A stretch of 34,765 bases of DNA from Desulfobulbaceae bacterium (GCA_015486315.1 WFRY01000160.1:1-34765); one strand, 5' to 3'; positions 8,207-17,075 are shown, numbered from the stretch's first letter. A program made the numbers and translations. Notes: generated from the sequence alone by a model not told the origin.

Positions 8207-8224
8207 TAAATGAACGTTCATTCA
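8207..8224. promoter_or_regulatory. Palindromic operator, FadR(TetR)-like
   Basis: TAAATGAACGTTCATTCA is an 18-base palindrome with a single mismatched pair; the inner 14 bases are perfect. It overlaps the expected transcription start. It fits the pattern TGAATGA-N4-TCATTCA that I remember for Bacillus FadR, except for one base, and the gene it precedes is a FadR-like TetR protein. Autorepression is the natural reading. Confidence 0.65.
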
Positions 8225-8244
8225 TTTTTTTAGGTAACAATCTG

Positions 8245-8841
8245 ATGAAGTCAGCAGATAAACACAGTAAAATCATACGTGCTGCCACGAAAGTCTTTGC
8301 CAAAAAAGGCTTTTTCAATGCCAGAATATCAGACATTGCAAAGGAAGCAAAAGTTGCTGACGGCACTATTTATCTATATTTCAATAATAAATTTGATATC
8401 CTGATCTCGGTTTTTGAACAGGAGATAGGTAAACTGGTCGAACAGGTCAGTGCATTGATTGCCAAAGAGGATGATCCACAAAAGATGCTGGAAATTTTCA
8501 TCACCCGGCACCTGATTGAGATGAAAAAGAACAGAAATCTTTCCGAGGTTATCCAGATTGAACTGCGGCAAACCAATAAGCTCATCCGGGACTACCGCAA
8601 CAACAATTTCAGTGAGTATATCAATATAATTTCTACGATTATTAAAAAAGGTCAGGAACAGAACATATACCGAAAAGAGATAATGCCCGGCATTGCCAAG
8701 CGGGCAATTTTCGGGGCACTGGACGAAATTTCCAGAATCTGGAGCCTGAATCTGGATACAAGATATACTGTAGAAGAAGCCGCATCACAGGTGACGGATA
8801 TCTTTCAGTTCGGCATAATGCAGCAGCCGGGGCGCGAATAG
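8245..8841 (+). CDS. TetR-family transcriptional regulator, FadR-like
   Basis: A 198-residue TetR/AcrR repressor. The N-terminal helix-turn-helix is clear: KIIRAATKVFAKKGF, then ISDIAKEAKVADGTIYLYF with the conserved YLYF recognition-helix end. The ligand domain (VIQIELRQTNKLIRDY and AIFGALDEISRIWSL) closely recalls Bacillus FadR/YsiA, which senses long-chain acyl-CoA and represses fatty-acid degradation. AGGT lies nine bases before the ATG. A good promoter and an 18-base palindrome just upstream suggest autoregulation. The divergent purD-purE gene starts 256 bases away and could share control, but no acyl-CoA gene is adjacent in this window. Family assignment is firm; acyl-CoA as ligand is an inference from similarity recalled from memory. 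Confidence 0.85.
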   Translation: MKSADKHSKIIRAATKVFAKKGFFNARISDIAKEAKVADGTIYLYFNNKFDILISVFEQEIGKLVEQVSALIAKEDDPQKMLEIFITRHLIEMKKNRNLSEVIQIELRQTNKLIRDYRNNNFSEYINIISTIIKKGQEQNIYRKEIMPGIAKRAIFGALDEISRIWSLNLDTRYTVEEAASQVTDIFQFGIMQQPGRE

Positions 8842-8903
8842 AAACTCAATTCACGCCCGTTGCCGGTGACCATCCCTGCCTGAGTTCCGTTGTTTCCGAT
8901 TGT

Positions 8904-9389
8904 TCAGGCAAATGTTCCGGGTTTAATTTCAACGACCTCAAACTCTCTGACCCCACCCGGGGTTTTCGTTACGACCTCATCTCCTACTTCCTTACCCAAA
9001 ATTGAACGTCCCAGAGGCGACATGACTGAAATGGAACCTTTTTTCACGTCAGCCTCTTCCGGTCCAAGCAACTGGTAAGATACCTCTTCATCGGTATCCA
9101 TATCCATAAGGTCAACAATAGTTCCAAAAACAGCCCGCTCTACTGAAACTTTTGTACAGTCAATGACCTCTGCCCTTCCCAGTTTATCATTGAGATCCAT
9201 AATCCGTCCCTCAATCATGCCCTGTCGTTCCTTGGCGGCATGATATTCGGCATTTTCACTCAGATCACCATGGGCGCGGGCAATCTCAATGGCTTTGACC
9301 ACCTCATGTCGCTCTACCCTTTCCAGCTGATCAAGTTCATCTTTTAACTGCTGGTGTCCCTGCCGGGACATGGGAATACGTTCAACCAT
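8904..9389 (-). CDS. greA: Transcription elongation factor GreA
   Basis: A 161-residue GreA, close to the usual 158. GreA enters the RNA polymerase secondary channel and stimulates cleavage of backtracked RNA. The N-terminal coiled coil has the acidic tip GDLSENAEYHAAKE, with the D and E that position the metal, and MSRQGHQQLKDELDQLE at its start. The C-terminal FKBP-like domain ends with SPLGRSILGKEVGDEV and TPGGVREFEVV. GGAGG lies eight bases before the ATG. It is separated from the TPR gene by about 65 bases, with a hairpin between, so it may have its own promoter. The tetR-type gene converges on it. Confidence 0.95.
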   Translation of the reverse strand: MVERIPMSRQGHQQLKDELDQLERVERHEVVKAIEIARAHGDLSENAEYHAAKERQGMIEGRIMDLNDKLGRAEVIDCTKVSVERAVFGTIVDLMDMDTDEEVSYQLLGPEEADVKKGSISVMSPLGRSILGKEVGDEVVTKTPGGVREFEVVEIKPGTFA

Positions 9390-9440
9390 CTATCGTTCCT
9401 CCAGAATAACTGTAATATTAATTCGAATTTGAAAAGCAGA

Positions 9441-9456
9441 TAACCCGATGGGGTTA
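9441..9456 (-). terminator. Possible terminator of the TPR-protein gene
   Basis: On the minus strand TAACCC-CATC-GGGTTA makes a six-pair hairpin followed by TCTGCTTTTC. The first TAA is the stop codon of the TPR gene. The T-run is interrupted, so termination may be weak. Confidence 0.4.
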
Positions 9457-10773
9457 CTGTGGGGGTATTTCAGAGGGAGTGGAAGCCCCTTCCCCCGAAG
9501 ATGCAAGGATATCACTCCCGGCCTGTTCCTTGAGCAGGTTCTCAAGTTCTGCACCCGTCACTTCATCCCCGGGAACCTCGTTATGGATGACAAGCAGAAC
9601 CTGGATGAGTGCTGCCCGTCTGCCCTGGGCACGCAGCATGTCGGCCAGGGCATGGTAAACTCCTATACGATCATCAGTGACCTGTACCAGATCCTGCCAG
9701 AGCAGGCTGGATCCTGTATTTTCAATCAGATCCACCAGCTTTGCGGCAAAATCATGCAATGCTCTATCTTTCTGTTGTTCGATCTCGCTGTTATCGGGCT
9801 GCAGACTGAGCAGACAGTTGTAAAATCCGATGGCCCGGTCCGGACGATCAAGGGCAATGTTCAAACGACCTGCCTGTGCAAGAAGTTCCGTATCATCTGG
9901 TACAAGTAAGAGCAGTCGTTCAACATGTTTCAGTTCCATTGACAGGTTTCCTGCCACCTGATAATACGTAATTAACTGTCTGTTTGCCTCTCTGTCGGCA
10001 GGATCAATTCCAATAACCTGCTGCCAGCAGGCCCCGGCTTCTTTTTCACTGCCCATTGCAGTGAGAACCCGTGCCAGTTCCTGCAGGACCTTTAAATTTT
10101 CAGGATTTTGTTTTGCAAGACCACGAAGAATAGCCAGAGCTTTGCGAGGCTGGTCTGTTTTTATTGCCGTTGCAGCCATTCTTAATTTCAGTCCGCTATC
10201 TGCCGGGCGGAGCACGGCAAGCTGTTCCATGAGCGGCATTAAATCAGTGAATTTCCCAAGACCTTCAAGGGCGTCGATATAACCAGACAGGATTTGCTCC
10301 CTGTCTCCGGTGGATCCGGCTGCAGTATGCCGGCTATAGAGCTGGGCATAACGCTCTACACCACTGATAAAATCACCGCTGCCGACGGCAACTTCAGCCT
10401 CGGCCAGTTGATATTCCCAACGATCCGGATCATGACTGATCAGCACGGCCAGTTCAGCACCGGCCTTTTGCAACTGCCTGCGGCATATAAGGACAGTTAC
10501 ATATTCCCAGCGTGCCTGGTCGATGTTGTCCTTACCGGCCAACAGGAGTTCATATTGAACCAGGGCCTGATCATATTTCTTTTGACTGTAGAGTGTTCTG
10601 GCCTGATCCCATAGTTTTTTCCATTCCGGGGCAGAGTCGTCCTGGTAGCTGATAAAGTATTCAGTACTGAAACCAGGAGAAGCCTGTTCACAGTCGACTG
10701 CTGAAATCGCAGACGATACATACATCCCCGGCAGGCAGATTGCACCAAGGAAAATACAGGATATTTTTTTCAT
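9454..10773 (-). CDS. Exported TPR-repeat protein
   Basis: A 439-residue protein from the ATG at 10773 (the track's first residue is a GTG one codon earlier). The N-terminus MKKISCIFLGAICLPG is a signal peptide, with likely cleavage after AISA, so it should be periplasmic or outer-membrane associated. The rest is built of helical pairs of the tetratricopeptide type, for example ARTLYSQKKYDQALVQYELL, ALAILRGLAKQNPENLKVLQ and AGRLNIALDRPDRAIGFYNC. The tail is low-complexity and Ser/Pro-rich. TPR scaffolds mediate protein assembly, and no catalytic motif is visible. It follows the DegT-type aminotransferase by 24 bases, so the two are co-transcribed. This hints at polysaccharide or cell-envelope glycan production, but no other glycan gene is nearby. 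Function not assigned. Confidence 0.8.
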   Translation of the reverse strand: MKKISCIFLGAICLPGMYVSSAISAVDCEQASPGFSTEYFISYQDDSAPEWKKLWDQARTLYSQKKYDQALVQYELLLAGKDNIDQARWEYVTVLICRRQLQKAGAELAVLISHDPDRWEYQLAEAEVAVGSGDFISGVERYAQLYSRHTAAGSTGDREQILSGYIDALEGLGKFTDLMPLMEQLAVLRPADSGLKLRMAATAIKTDQPRKALAILRGLAKQNPENLKVLQELARVLTAMGSEKEAGACWQQVIGIDPADREANRQLITYYQVAGNLSMELKHVERLLLLVPDDTELLAQAGRLNIALDRPDRAIGFYNCLLSLQPDNSEIEQQKDRALHDFAAKLVDLIENTGSSLLWQDLVQVTDDRIGVYHALADMLRAQGRRAALIQVLLVIHNEVPGDEVTGAELENLLKEQAGSDILASSGEGASTPSEIPPQ

Positions 10774-10797
10774 CACGGGATCTGAGACGGTTCGGAA

Positions 10798-11985
10798 CTA
10801 AGCTTGATAAAACCGGCTGATTGTCTCAACCACATAGGCCTGCTGCTCATCACTGAGTTCCGGATATATCGGCAGCGCCAGAGAATCCTCTGCAGCCTTT
10901 TCAGCAACAGGAAAGGAAAGATCACCATAGCCATGTTCTGCCAGACATCGCTGTTCATGCAGACAGACCGGATAATAGACCTCACAACCGATGGAGTGCT
11001 GCTGCAGATAGTCTCGCAGGTCATCGCGGCGGGGTACCCGGATAATATACTGATTATAAATATGAAAATTATGATCTTCCGCACCGTTAATTTCAGAGTA
11101 CACGGGCTTTGGCAGGCAAACCGGATTGTCTATGAGGCCGGCCTGCTCAAAAAGAGTGTGATAGACGGCGCTGTTTGTTCTGCGCTGCTGATGACACTGT
11201 TCAAGGTGGGGCAACTTGACACTGAGTACAGTGGCCTGGATAGGGTCAAGCCGAAAGTTGCCGCCTATATGCGAGTGATAATATTTTGGTTCAGCTCCAT
11301 GATTACGATAACACTGCAACAGCCCGGCAAATTCATGATCACGGGTAACAACCATACCGCCGTCACCTATGCCGCCAAGATTCTTAGAAGGAAAAAATGA
11401 AAAACAACCGCTTAACCCCATGGAGCCTGCCCGTTTCCACTGCACTGAACCATTTTTAATTCCCAGGGGACATTCAGCTCCTATGGCCTGTGCCGCATCT
11501 TCGACAACCGGAACCTCATATTCGGCGGCAAGGTCCATTATTTTGTCCATGTCCGCACACTGACCATACAGATGTACCGGCATGATCGCTTTTATTCTGC
11601 AATCTCCCCTGCGGTCTTCTTCCAGGATCTCAACCATTTCAGCAGGGTCTATATTAAGACTGCTCTCTTCAACATCTGCAAAAACCGGCATGGCTCCTAC
11701 TCGAAAGATTGAGCCCATGGTGGCAAAAAAAGTATACGGTGTGGTGAGCACAAGATCGCCCGGACCTATCTCCAATGCCATCAGACTGACAAGCAGGGCA
11801 TCCGTGCCGCTGGAAACTCCAACGGCATCATCCACCCCGCAGTAGTCGGCAATCGCCTCTTCAAATTCAGAGACCCGCGGTCCAAGGATATAACGTGTTG
11901 AGTCTATAACTCCGGTAACGGCCTGCAGAATTTCCTCACGAAAACGGGTTGTCTGGGGCTGCAGGTCAAGAAGGGGGACGTTCAT
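10798..11985 (-). CDS. DegT/DnrJ/EryC1/StrS-family PLP aminotransferase
   Basis: A 395-residue sugar-aminotransferase-type protein. Members transfer an amino group from glutamate to a keto sugar nucleotide. Visible features are MNVPLLDLQPQ at the N-terminus, the cofactor loop SSGTDALLVSLMAL, PVVEDAAQAIGA, the PLP lysine in SFFPSKNLGGIGDGG, and the C-terminal ALPIYPELSDEQ typical of the family. GAGG lies four bases before the ATG. A TPR-repeat exported protein follows after 24 bases. Without neighbouring sugar genes, the exact product (for example an amino sugar for lipopolysaccharide) cannot be named. Confidence 0.92.
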   Translation of the reverse strand: MNVPLLDLQPQTTRFREEILQAVTGVIDSTRYILGPRVSEFEEAIADYCGVDDAVGVSSGTDALLVSLMALEIGPGDLVLTTPYTFFATMGSIFRVGAMPVFADVEESSLNIDPAEMVEILEEDRRGDCRIKAIMPVHLYGQCADMDKIMDLAAEYEVPVVEDAAQAIGAECPLGIKNGSVQWKRAGSMGLSGCFSFFPSKNLGGIGDGGMVVTRDHEFAGLLQCYRNHGAEPKYYHSHIGGNFRLDPIQATVLSVKLPHLEQCHQQRRTNSAVYHTLFEQAGLIDNPVCLPKPVYSEINGAEDHNFHIYNQYIIRVPRRDDLRDYLQQHSIGCEVYYPVCLHEQRCLAEHGYGDLSFPVAEKAAEDSLALPIYPELSDEQQAYVVETISRFYQA

Positions 11986-12019
11986 GAAACCTCGTAAATA
12001 TTAGATACAGGCCTGAAAA

Positions 12020-13000
12020 TCAGGATTTATTTGAACCGGAAACAGGTACTATTCGTTCGGAACTAAGAAAATCCTGGATGTCAGGGAGTTCTTTTTCAAA
12101 AATTTTCTTCAATTTTTTAAGCAGGTTGGATTCTATCTGCCGGACACGCTCTCTGGAAATACCAAACTGGTCGGCTATGGTCTGGAGCGTTTGGGGCTCG
12201 TCACTGAGCAGTCGTTTAGTAAGAATGATCTTTTCTTTGTCGTTAAGCTTGTCTTCCATACCTGCCAGTACTTCAGCCAGTCGTTCACGCATCTCCTGGC
12301 TTGCGACTATATCTTCAACTCCCGGCCCTTCGTGGGGCAGAAAGCTCTTCTGTTCATCTTCAGAATCGCTGCGAACAGGCGCCTCCAGGGATACATCCCA
12401 GTTATCCATGCGCTGCCCCATCTCAATGACTTCACTCTCCTTGACATTGAGTCGTTCCGCCAGCAGTTTTACATCAGGTTTAAATCCCTGGGCCTCAAGC
12501 AGTTTCTTTTCTTTATTCAGGCTGAAAAAAAGCTTGCGCTGGGCCTGGGTCGTGCCGATTTTAACAAGACGCCAGTTATCCATGATAAACTTCAGGATAT
12601 AGGCCCGAATCCAGTAGGCTGCATAATAAGAAAATTTAACCCCCCGATAGGGATCAAACTTTTTAGTCGCCTGCACAAGACCGACATTTCCTTCCTGGAT
12701 AAGGTCCATAAAATTCTGCATCCAGTACTTCTGGAAATCCATGGCAACCTTGACGACAAGACGTAGATTGGAAGAGACCAGTCGATAGGCGGCCTCCGGG
12801 TCACCGGTTTCCTGAAAACGGGCAGCAAGCTCTTCGGTTTCTTCACGACTGAGCAGTTCGTACTGGCTGATCTCCTGAAGATAACGATGCAGGGCAGGAT
12901 TGCTGACTGCAGGCAGGTTCTCATCAGTAGAGGTCACCACAAGGGGGTGAAACTGCTGATCGTCTTCTTCCGGATCCTTCTGTAATTTTTTTTCAGTCAT
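12020..13000 (-). CDS. rpoH: RpoH-type RNA polymerase sigma factor
   Basis: A 326-residue group 3-like sigma-70 protein. Region 2 holds LVVKVAMDFQKYW, FMDLIQEGNVGLVQATKKFDP and YYAAYWIRAYI, which bind core enzyme and the -10 element. The stretch QRKLFFSLNKEKK (about residues 154-166) matches the RpoH box that distinguishes heat-shock sigma-32 from RpoD. Region 4.2, QTIADQFGISRERVRQIE, reads the -35 element. It is about 40 residues longer than the E. coli protein, mainly in the N-terminal tail and a linker rich in acidic residues. It is transcribed divergently from lepA across 233 bases that hold a -10-like TATAAT and three GTTTAAAT motifs. Heat-shock or envelope-stress control is expected from the family. 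Confidence 0.88.
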   Translation of the reverse strand: MTEKKLQKDPEEDDQQFHPLVVTSTDENLPAVSNPALHRYLQEISQYELLSREETEELAARFQETGDPEAAYRLVSSNLRLVVKVAMDFQKYWMQNFMDLIQEGNVGLVQATKKFDPYRGVKFSYYAAYWIRAYILKFIMDNWRLVKIGTTQAQRKLFFSLNKEKKLLEAQGFKPDVKLLAERLNVKESEVIEMGQRMDNWDVSLEAPVRSDSEDEQKSFLPHEGPGVEDIVASQEMRERLAEVLAGMEDKLNDKEKIILTKRLLSDEPQTLQTIADQFGISRERVRQIESNLLKKLKKIFEKELPDIQDFLSSERIVPVSGSNKS

Positions 13001-13009
13001 AAACGGGAC

Positions 13010-13170
13010 GTTTAAATAGTTTATCCACCCTGTCAGCAGAAGAGTTTAAATTATATAATATACTCTATTTTTGCAAAAAGTTCACGGCAATAAGAAGTAA
13101 AATTACTCATATTGCGGATTAAATCTTTGAAAGCATGGCAGGAATCCGTCGAAAGAGTTTAAATTTAAAC
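13010..13170. promoter_or_regulatory. rpoH/lepA divergent control region with three GTTTAAAT motifs
   Basis: GTTTAAAT occurs at 13010-13017, 13044-13051 and 13157-13164; the last lies in a perfect 14-base palindrome GTTTAAATTTAAAC (13157-13170). A minus-strand -10 TATAAT (13050-13055) with a weak -35 TTTGCA (13072-13077) and a 16-base spacer could drive rpoH, and the second motif overlaps that -10. AT-rich composition raises the chance level of such motifs. Confidence 0.4.
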
Positions 13171-13233
13171 CTGTATATGCTATTTCTTTTTGGTCAATCA
13201 TAAAGCCTCTATTATCAGACACCAGAGTTACAC

Positions 13234-15027
13234 ATGAAAAATATACGAAATTTCAGCGTGATTGCCCATATAGATCATGGAAAGTCTACCCTTTCCGACC
13301 GCATGATTCAACTCTGCGGACTGGTCACTGACCGTGAGTTCAAAGATCAGTTGCTCGACAACATGGATATCGAACGTGAGCGGGGAATTACCATCAAAAG
13401 TCAAACTATCTGCCTGCCCTACACGGCAAAGGATGGACAGCATTACCTGTTAAACCTCGTTGACACCCCGGGTCATGTTGATTTCAGTTATGAAGTTTCC
13501 CGTGCATTGGCCTCCTGTGAAGGGGCATTGCTGCTTATTGATGCAGCTCAGGGAATTGAAGCGCAGACGCTGGCCAATCTGTACCTTGCCATGGAAAATG
13601 ACCTTGAGATTATACCGGTTATCAACAAAATAGATTTGCCGGCAGCAGATCCTGAAAAAATTGCTCTGGAGATTGAAGAAGATCTTGGCATGGACAGCGA
13701 CACCATTCAAAAATGCTCAGCCAAGACCGGCGAAGGTGTTGCAGATATCCTGGAGGCCATTGTCCAGTACCTGCCGCCGCCTGAAGGAGACCCCGACCTC
13801 CCCCTGGAAGCACTTATCTTTGATGCCAACTATGACCCGTACAGGGGGACTGTTATTTCCGTGCGCATCATGAACGGCACCATTAAAGCCGGGGACCAGA
13901 TTTTTTTCATGCACAACAATTCCGAGTACCGCGTAGAAGAAGTGGGGATATTTCACCTTACGCGGGAACGGCAGAAAAGCCTGACCGCCGGCCAGGTCGG
14001 ATACATCATAGCAGGTGTAAAAACCGTCTCCGACACCAAACCGGGTGACACTATTACCCATGTAGAAGCACCCTGCCCTGCTCCTTTAACAGGATTTAAA
14101 GAAATTCAGCAGGTTGTTTTTTCCTCTCTCTATCCTATCTCCTCGGATGACTACGAGGATCTTGCTTCCGCTCTGGAAAAGTTGAAACTCAACGATGCCG
14201 CGCTTATCTTTCAAAAGGATTCCTCCGCAGCCCTCGGTTTTGGTTTTCGCTGTGGTTTTCTGGGACTCCTGCACCTCGAAGTCGTTCAGGAACGGCTTGA
14301 ACGGGAATTTGACATCTCTCTCATACTTACCGTGCCGTCTGTAAAATATATGGTTTATCTGCAGGACGGTACCTGCCTGGAGGTGGATAATCCTTCATAC
14401 TTTCCAGACCCCGGCTCCATAGAACATATTGAAGAACCTTTTATCAAGGCAACCATCCTTATACCGGATCGATACATGGGGGTAGTTATGTCCCTGTGTA
14501 TGGACAGGCGGGGCGAGAACACCAACTACCATTATCCCATGCCCGGTCGTATAGAATTTACCTGCGAGCTCCCCCTTGCTGAAGTGATTTACGATTTTTA
14601 TGATAAGTTAAAGTCAGTAACGCAGGGGTATGGTTCCTTTGATTATGAACTTATTGATTACCGTACCAGTGATCTGGTTAAACTTGATATTCTGGTCAAC
14701 GGCGAACAGGTCGATGCCCTGTCCCAGCTCACCCACCGGCAGCGGGCGCGGGAACGCGGTCTCAAGGCATGTGAAAGCCTGAAAGAGGAAATCCCGCGCC
14801 AGATGTTCAAAATTGCTATTCAGGCGGCAATCGGTGGCTCTATTATTGCCAGGTCCAACATTTCCGCCCTGCGCAAAGATGTTACCGCCAAATGTTACGG
14901 CGGTGATATTTCAAGAAAACGAAAGCTGCTGGAAAAGCAGAAAGCGGGCAAGAAAAGAATGAAAACAGTGGGAAATGTGGACATCCCGCAACGGGCATTT
15001 TTATCCGTGCTTAAATCCGACCAGTAG
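13234..15027 (+). CDS. lepA: Elongation factor 4 (LepA) GTPase
   Basis: A 597-residue translational GTPase of normal LepA length. LepA binds ribosomes and affects back-translocation and subunit biogenesis. G1 is AHIDHGKSTL near residue 10, switch I is ERERGITIKSQ, G3 is DTPGH and G4 is NKIDLP. The EF4-specific C-terminal domain is complete, ending in KAGKKRMKTVGNVDIPQRAF. The ribosome site is weak (GAG six bases before ATG). It is divergent from rpoH and followed 16 bases later by a strong intrinsic terminator, so it is probably a single-gene transcript. Confidence 0.97.
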   Translation: MKNIRNFSVIAHIDHGKSTLSDRMIQLCGLVTDREFKDQLLDNMDIERERGITIKSQTICLPYTAKDGQHYLLNLVDTPGHVDFSYEVSRALASCEGALLLIDAAQGIEAQTLANLYLAMENDLEIIPVINKIDLPAADPEKIALEIEEDLGMDSDTIQKCSAKTGEGVADILEAIVQYLPPPEGDPDLPLEALIFDANYDPYRGTVISVRIMNGTIKAGDQIFFMHNNSEYRVEEVGIFHLTRERQKSLTAGQVGYIIAGVKTVSDTKPGDTITHVEAPCPAPLTGFKEIQQVVFSSLYPISSDDYEDLASALEKLKLNDAALIFQKDSSAALGFGFRCGFLGLLHLEVVQERLEREFDISLILTVPSVKYMVYLQDGTCLEVDNPSYFPDPGSIEHIEEPFIKATILIPDRYMGVVMSLCMDRRGENTNYHYPMPGRIEFTCELPLAEVIYDFYDKLKSVTQGYGSFDYELIDYRTSDLVKLDILVNGEQVDALSQLTHRQRARERGLKACESLKEEIPRQMFKIAIQAAIGGSIIARSNISALRKDVTAKCYGGDISRKRKLLEKQKAGKKRMKTVGNVDIPQRAFLSVLKSDQ

Positions 15028-15043
15028 AAAGCGGCCGGTAATA

Positions 15044-15085
15044 AAAAAAGGTGGAAATGGGCTGAAGCCCTTTTCCACCTTTTTT
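15044..15085. terminator. Strong bidirectional intrinsic terminator
   Basis: AAAAAAGGTGGAAA pairs with TTTCCACCTTTTTT across 14 bases, topped by GGGC-TGAA-GCCC. A T-run follows the stem on either strand. It lies between lepA and the convergent two-CW gene and should stop both. Confidence 0.9.
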
Positions 15086-15109
15086 CGAGTTGAATAGTTT
15101 TCAACCCCG

Positions 15110-15394
15110 TCAGGCACCATCACCGACAGCGCGAAACCCGGGACAGCGTGTATGCCCGGTAACATCTATGCCCTTCTGGCACATGATGCTCAAAATCTCC
15201 TCTTTACTGAAAATTGAATCCCGTTGCTTGGTAACATAAACCAGGCAATCCTTACAGATGTTAAATGAACATACATCAAGCTCGCGTATCGCTTCCCAAC
15301 AAGACCTGGAAGAATGATAAGCCGGGCATTTTTTTGCCTGCGCGGGTTCACATTTCATGATTTCCCAGCAGGGCCAATCTGATCGGAGCGACAT
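15110..15394 (-). CDS. Two-CW-type cysteine-rich protein
   Basis: A 94-residue soluble protein with ten cysteines. Two Cys-Trp elements, CWEIMKC near the N-terminus and SCWEAIRE about 25 residues later, fit the two-CW domain found in many Desulfobacterota. They are followed by CSFNICKDCLVY, and a late RCPGF. The spacing suggests metal or Fe-S binding, but the role is unknown. The ORF track starts at 15421, but AGGAGG lies six bases before the ATG at 15394, which gives MSLRSDWPCWE. It is the last gene of the minus-strand group ending at the lepA terminator; 114 bases separate it from engB, so it may have its own promoter. Confidence 0.8.
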   Translation of the reverse strand: MSLRSDWPCWEIMKCEPAQAKKCPAYHSSRSCWEAIRELDVCSFNICKDCLVYVTKQRDSIFSKEEILSIMCQKGIDVTGHTRCPGFRAVGDGA

Positions 15395-15508
15395 CAGATT
15401 CCTCCTATTTGCACTGCCCATTTATAATTTTTTCCGGCTTTACACCACGCGGTCAGGCATAGCAGCACCGTCCGGAAACCCTTTCCCTCCAACAACTAAA
15501 GTATTTTT

Positions 15509-16099
15509 CTAACAACTTTGAGCGTATAATGCAAGTCTGTTACGCAACTCTTCACACCCCTGCCCTGTTTTAGAGGAAAATAACAAACGGTCATCCGGGC
15601 CGACGGTAAGAGCGGCATCAAGGGCTGCAGCATGCCTGATCTGCTTGTTTTTAGAAAGTTTATCTGCCTTGGTATACACAGGCAGTGACACAATGTCATT
15701 ATATCGCAGCCAGTCGATCAGTTCCCTGTCCTGATGTTTAAGTTCATGGCGCAGGTCAATTATCACCACTACGCAGGCCAGAGACTGCCGGTTGAGCAGA
15801 TAACTGCTGATAAGTTGTTCCCATGAGGCCTGAACAGTACGGGAAACCCGGGCAAAACCATAACCCGGCAGGTCTACCAGAAACAAACCGCCCTCAACTT
15901 CAAAGAAGTTCAAGCTCTGAGTCTTGCCCGGTTTTGAGCTGATCTTGACCATTTTTCTGCGGCCGACCAGGGTGTTGATCAGGCTTGATTTTCCGACATT
16001 GGAACGCCCGGCAAAGGCAATATCCGGGTAAACAGGATCCGGCAGCTGCTTCAGGCTGTGGACCGCATCCAGAAATTTAACCTGATTAAAATTCAACAT
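15509..16099 (-). CDS. engB: Ribosome biogenesis GTPase EngB/YsxC
   Basis: A 196-residue GTPase needed for assembly of the large ribosomal subunit. G1 is GRSNVGKSSL, G3 is DLPGYGFARV and G4 is TKADKLSK, with the TREK-like KPGKTQSLNFFEV switch between them. The ATG at 16099 has GGAAGTGG upstream; the track begins one codon earlier at a TTG. It follows hisG after about 37 bases on the same strand, so it is likely expressed with the histidine genes. Confidence 0.94.
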   Translation of the reverse strand: MLNFNQVKFLDAVHSLKQLPDPVYPDIAFAGRSNVGKSSLINTLVGRRKMVKISSKPGKTQSLNFFEVEGGLFLVDLPGYGFARVSRTVQASWEQLISSYLLNRQSLACVVVIIDLRHELKHQDRELIDWLRYNDIVSLPVYTKADKLSKNKQIRHAAALDAALTVGPDDRLLFSSKTGQGCEELRNRLALYAQSC

Positions 16100-16136
16100 C
16101 AAAAAACCACTTCCGGTGAATAGATTGAATAACGCA

Positions 16137-17009
16137 TCAAATAACCTTGTTTAAGGTATACTCGATGATTCCTTCTGCCCCGATCTTTTTCAGTTTCGGT
16201 ATCAGATCGCGGACCTGATGCTCGGAGATAACCGTTTCAACGGAAAACCAGGGCTGCTTGTACAGCTGAGCTACAGTGGGCGCCGTAACACTGGGCAGAA
16301 TCTCAAGAATTTTATCAAAGCTCTCCTCGGGCACATTCATCTTCAGACCGACGATCTTATCAGCTCGCAAGGCACCTTGCAGCAGCATGGCAATATGATC
16401 GATTTTTTCTTTTTTCCAGGGGTCGGCCAAAGCCTCCCTGCTTGCAATAAGCTGGGTGTTTGACTGCATCAACTCATGAATAATACGCAGACCGTGTGCC
16501 CGGATGGTGGTTTCGGTCTCTGTGACTTCTACAATAGCATCAGCCAGGCCGGATACAGCCTTGGCTTCGGTTGCGCCCCAGGAAAAGGAAATATCTACAT
16601 TCAGGCCCCGTTCTGCAAAAAATGTACGGGTAACGTTAACAAGTTCAGTGGAAATTTTCTTACCATCAAGGTCCTCAACCCGGGTTATATCCGAATCTCC
16701 CGGTACGGCAATGACCCATCGGGTAGGTTTTTTACTTACCTTGGAGTAGATAAGATCTTCTATTACCTCAACCTCGGATCCGTTTTCCAGGGTCCAGTCT
16801 TTGCCGGTAATTCCGGCATCAAGCATGCCGTCTTCAATGTAGCGGGACATTTCCTGGGGACGGCATATGGAAATAGAGAGCTCAGGATCGTCAATTTCAG
16901 GAAAATAATTCCTGGACATCATCCTGATCTTCCAACCTGATTTCTCAAACAGCTCAATAGTTGCCTTTTCCAGGCTGCCCTTGGGAATTCCCACCTTTAA
17001 AATACGCAT
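16137..17009 (-). CDS. hisG: ATP phosphoribosyltransferase, long form
   Basis: A 290-residue HisG, which joins ATP and PRPP in the first committed step of histidine synthesis. The length and a C-terminal domain ending ALYKQ-like (VAQLYKQPWFSVE) and KKIGAEGIIEYTLNKVI show the long, hexameric form with an ACT-like regulatory domain for histidine inhibition, which does not need HisZ. Catalytic-domain marks are VGIPKGSLEKAT, DAGITGKDW and DAIVEVTETETTIRAHGL. GAGG lies about six bases before the ATG. HisI is 67 bases upstream, and engB follows. Confidence 0.96.
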   Translation of the reverse strand: MRILKVGIPKGSLEKATIELFEKSGWKIRMMSRNYFPEIDDPELSISICRPQEMSRYIEDGMLDAGITGKDWTLENGSEVEVIEDLIYSKVSKKPTRWVIAVPGDSDITRVEDLDGKKISTELVNVTRTFFAERGLNVDISFSWGATEAKAVSGLADAIVEVTETETTIRAHGLRIIHELMQSNTQLIASREALADPWKKEKIDHIAMLLQGALRADKIVGLKMNVPEESFDKILEILPSVTAPTVAQLYKQPWFSVETVISEHQVRDLIPKLKKIGAEGIIEYTLNKVI

Positions 17010-17075
17010 GATAACCTCAATATTTCAATAACAAAAAACTTAGAATTAATGTTTGACTTTAAATATTTGTACCGC

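Noticed and set aside
12012-12024. Small hairpin CCTGA-AAA-TCAGG at the rpoH stop
   Set aside because: Five pairs with a three-base loop and no T-run; too weak for a terminator call.
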